Of a stretch of DNA of 7,850 nucleotides, positions 6,346 through 7,850 are shown piece by piece; the first letter of the stretch is position 1; each line of letters begins with the position of its first letter. Under the pieces are notes generated by a model that saw only the letters and a program-made list of their open reading frames with translations, was not told where the DNA came from and ran no database searches. Source of the DNA: an uncultured Acidobacteriota bacterium. GTDB lineage: Bacteria > Acidobacteriota > Blastocatellia > Pyrinomonadales > Pyrinomonadaceae. Where the stretch lies: assembly GCA_946480545.1 (NCBI GenBank), contig CAMLKY010000073.1, positions 1-7,850 on the forward strand, written 5' to 3'. A program made the position numbers and the translations under genes.

Positions 6346-6368
6346 AACCCATTTCTAACCGCTATTCC

Positions 6369-7775
6369 CTACTTACTCGCCTTACACCCCACCGGCTGCC
6401 CATACTGCTTGAACTGCCCATACTGCTCGAACGCGACCTGCAGCTGCAGCGACGTGTCCATGCTCAGCAGGTCGGGGTACTGGCCGCCGGTGTAGGCCAT
6501 CGGGAATTGGTTGTTGCTGAAGTACTGCGCGTTGTCGACGGAGTTCACTTCGCACTGGCCGTTGAAGCCGAAGATCGGCGGCGTGGTGGTCTTGGTGGCG
6601 GCGAAGCCGGCCGGGGGCGCGAAGCCGCCGCCGTGGCAGGAAAGGCAGGATGACAGTTTGTTGTCGACCGGGCCGGCCAGGCGTTCGTTGCAGCCGAAGT
6701 GTTGCGGCGTGCCGATGCCTTTATTGAGCACGCTTTCGTGCGCGGGGATGCTGCCGGACTGCGCGACTGCCGGGAACGTCCACGGGTCGCTGCCCCATTG
6801 CAGGCCGACGGGTTCGAGTTTGTCCCAGGCGGTCTTGCCTTGTTTGTTGCCGTTCCAGGCGAACGTGCCGAACACCCAGCGGGTGGGCGAGCGGGAATCG
6901 ACGACGGCGACGTCGAGCTGGATCAGGCGGACTTCCTGCACCTTGCGGTTGCACAGGAACATGTCGCCTTTTTGTTCGTGGCGGTCGGTCTGCCACGCGG
7001 GCGAATCTTTGAGGTACGACACGTCGGCGGGCGTGGCGGTCGTGAACAGCAGTTTCGCGACGACGGTGCCTTCGGGGAAGGGCAGGCCGGCCGGCGCGGC
7101 GACGCCGCCGTAGTTGCCGGTGACCGGTACGCCGTTGCGGCCGATGGTGCGGCCGATCGAATACGCGCCCCAGCGGTTGTAGACGCCGAAGGCCCAGGTT
7201 TCGAAGAACTTGTTCGATTCCTGGCCGTTGGCGAGCAGCAGCTTGCTGATGCCGCGGTCGATCTCGACGTCTTCGCCGAAATCGCTGAGCGTTGCAGTGC
7301 GTTCGTTGGTCATGCCGTGCACGTATTCGCGGCCGCGCGTGGGGTCGTAGGCCATCCACGGCACGTGGAACCAACGGTTGTCGTTGCCGATGGTGGTCTT
7401 CCAGCCGATCTCGTTGCGCAGGGCTTCGTCCTGGCCTTTCTTCACGTAGTCGAGCACCCGCTGGATGTAGTCCGACCACGGCGAGCCCCAGGTCGGCGCG
7501 GGGCCGCTCAGCGGCAGCGTGAAGTCGACTTTGAGGTCGAGCCAGGTGCATTCGGTCTTGGGGCAGGTGCCCGGGTCTTGCGTCGGGTAGTCGTGCGCGA
7601 GCTTGAAGGTCGGGCCTTTCCAGCCCGGCGGCGCGGGCACGACGGCGTTGCGGTAGGCGAGTGCGGCCGGATCCGCGCGCAGCTCGGCGGAGTTCGCGCT
7701 GTCCTGCGCGTGGGCGCTCGCGGCGGCAAACGCCGTGAGCAGGGCGACGGAAACGGCGGTGGCGGTCTTTGACAT
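6369..7775 (-). CDS. Exported monohaem c-type cytochrome-like protein
   Basis: This 468-residue precursor starts at ATG 7775. AGGAAG at 7781-7786 lies 5 nt upstream, and the Sec signal peptide begins exactly there (Met-Ser-Lys, hydrophobic AVSVALLTAFAAA, cleavage after AHA at about residue 23). The frame stays open upstream to about 7847, but that extension is Arg-rich and would bury the signal peptide. One haem c motif CLSCH lies at residues 377-381, followed by a Gly/Pro loop. Other Cys residues (for example CPKTEC) lie elsewhere and could form disulfides in the periplasm. Trp- and Tyr-rich segments fill the middle. The C-terminus carries a tandem hexapeptide, FEQYGQ-FKQYGQ. Haem would be attached in the periplasm by the host cytochrome c maturation system. 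The partner and reaction are not evident, and with one haem it may be an electron carrier or an oxidoreductase subunit. It is strongly GC-rich and is the native right flank of the cassette, not part of the operon. Confidence 0.9.
   Translation of the reverse strand: MSKTATAVSVALLTAFAAASAHAQDSANSAELRADPAALAYRNAVVPAPPGWKGPTFKLAHDYPTQDPGTCPKTECTWLDLKVDFTLPLSGPAPTWGSPWSDYIQRVLDYVKKGQDEALRNEIGWKTTIGNDNRWFHVPWMAYDPTRGREYVHGMTNERTATLSDFGEDVEIDRGISKLLLANGQESNKFFETWAFGVYNRWGAYSIGRTIGRNGVPVTGNYGGVAAPAGLPFPEGTVVAKLLFTTATPADVSYLKDSPAWQTDRHEQKGDMFLCNRKVQEVRLIQLDVAVVDSRSPTRWVFGTFAWNGNKQGKTAWDKLEPVGLQWGSDPWTFPAVAQSGSIPAHESVLNKGIGTPQHFGCNERLAGPVDNKLSSCLSCHGGGFAPPAGFAATKTTTPPIFGFNGQCEVNSVDNAQYFSNNQFPMAYTGGQYPDLLSMDTSLQLQVAFEQYGQFKQYGQPVGCKASK
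6396..6431 (-). repeat. 18-bp tandem duplication in the cytochrome-like gene
   Basis: Two adjacent 18-bp units (6396-6413 and 6414-6431) differ at one base and encode FKQYGQ and FEQYGQ near the C-terminus. The repeat is in frame and so does not disrupt the gene. Confidence 0.85.
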
Positions 7776-7780
7776 GACGG

Positions 7781-7786
7781 CTTCCT
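7781..7786 (-). promoter_or_regulatory. Ribosome binding site of the cytochrome-like gene
   Basis: AGGAAG on the - strand lies 5 nt before ATG 7775. It selects this start over the longer frame that runs toward the window edge. Confidence 0.7.
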
Positions 7787-7850
7787 GTGCGGAGCGGGAA
7801 CGTGAGGACGCAGGGAACGGCAGGCGGCGGTAGCGGACGCGTGTCATCCG

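Larger units (their letters stand above)
5980..6368. other. Intergenic region upstream of the operon, no convincing gene
   Basis: The operon promoter should lie here, reading on -, but no good -35/-10 pair could be identified. The closest -35-like TTGATC (about 6052-6057, - strand) has no matching -10 at normal spacing. The region holds a perfect 9-bp hairpin at 6026-6047, the palindrome CGCTGCAGCG at 6129-6138, a 7-bp repeat GCTGCGC/GCGCAGC at 6269-6285, and the inverted repeat at 6310-6345. A 73-codon frame on - (6068-6289) has no recognisable product. Confidence 0.55.

Noticed and set aside
6721..7551. 276-codon open frame on the - strand in another frame of the cytochrome-like gene
   Set aside because: Arg/Pro-rich translation typical of an out-of-frame reading of a GC-rich gene.
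6699..7772. 357-codon open frame on the + strand
   Set aside because: It is the antisense shadow of the cytochrome-like gene, produced by strong G/C bias. Its composition is Ala/Val/Gly/Arg-rich and it has no motif.
7776..7847. Longer start for the cytochrome-like gene
   Set aside because: The signal peptide and AGGAAG both point to ATG 7775, and the extension is Arg-rich.

Overview
The window looks like chromosomal DNA of a high-GC proteobacterium. The GC-rich flanking genes with strong G/C at third codon positions, AGGAAG-type ribosome binding sites and a Sec-exported c-type cytochrome-like protein would fit a Burkholderiales genome, but no gene here fixes the genus.

Layout. Positions 1-192 (+) carry the 3' end of an unrecognised gene, followed at once by a rho-independent hairpin (197-227) that can work on both strands. 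Positions 228-667 hold no convincing gene but contain several inverted repeats. From 5979 down to 668 (- strand) runs a tight four-gene operon: a SPPY-type DNA methyltransferase (4570-5979), a phosphoribosyltransferase-fold protein (3620-4573), an ORC/CDC6-like AAA ATPase (1613-3616) and a two-lobed Rossmann-like protein with CARF-like motifs (668-1612). The junctions are a 4-nt ATGA overlap, a 3-nt gap and a 0-nt gap, and a Shine-Dalgarno sequence sits inside the preceding gene each time. About 390 bp (5980-6368) without a gene follow, with a perfect 9-bp hairpin ahead of the operon. Positions 6369-7775 (-) encode an exported protein with one CxxCH haem-binding motif.

Interpretation. By eye the four operon genes are clearly less GC-rich than both flanks. 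They sit between two genes that point toward each other, which is where accessory cassettes often insert without harm. The gene set (DNA methylase, PRTase-like protein, ORC-like ATPase, possible nucleotide-sensing Rossmann protein) has the character of a prokaryotic conflict or anti-phage system. It has no recognisable nuclease, toxin or transmembrane effector, and I cannot match it to a named defence system. A working model, which is inference only: the ATPase with its C-terminal winged-helix-like region monitors DNA, the methyltransferase marks or senses DNA, and the PRTase-like and CARF-like proteins handle a nucleotide or PRPP-derived signal or act as effectors.

Two details stand out. The catalytic SPPY motif of the methyltransferase is encoded across a run of eight C residues, where slippage of one base in either direction gives a quick stop. 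The PRPP loop of the PRTase-like protein has Ala where the family pattern expects Gly. No tRNA, rRNA, CRISPR array, transposase or integrase was seen.
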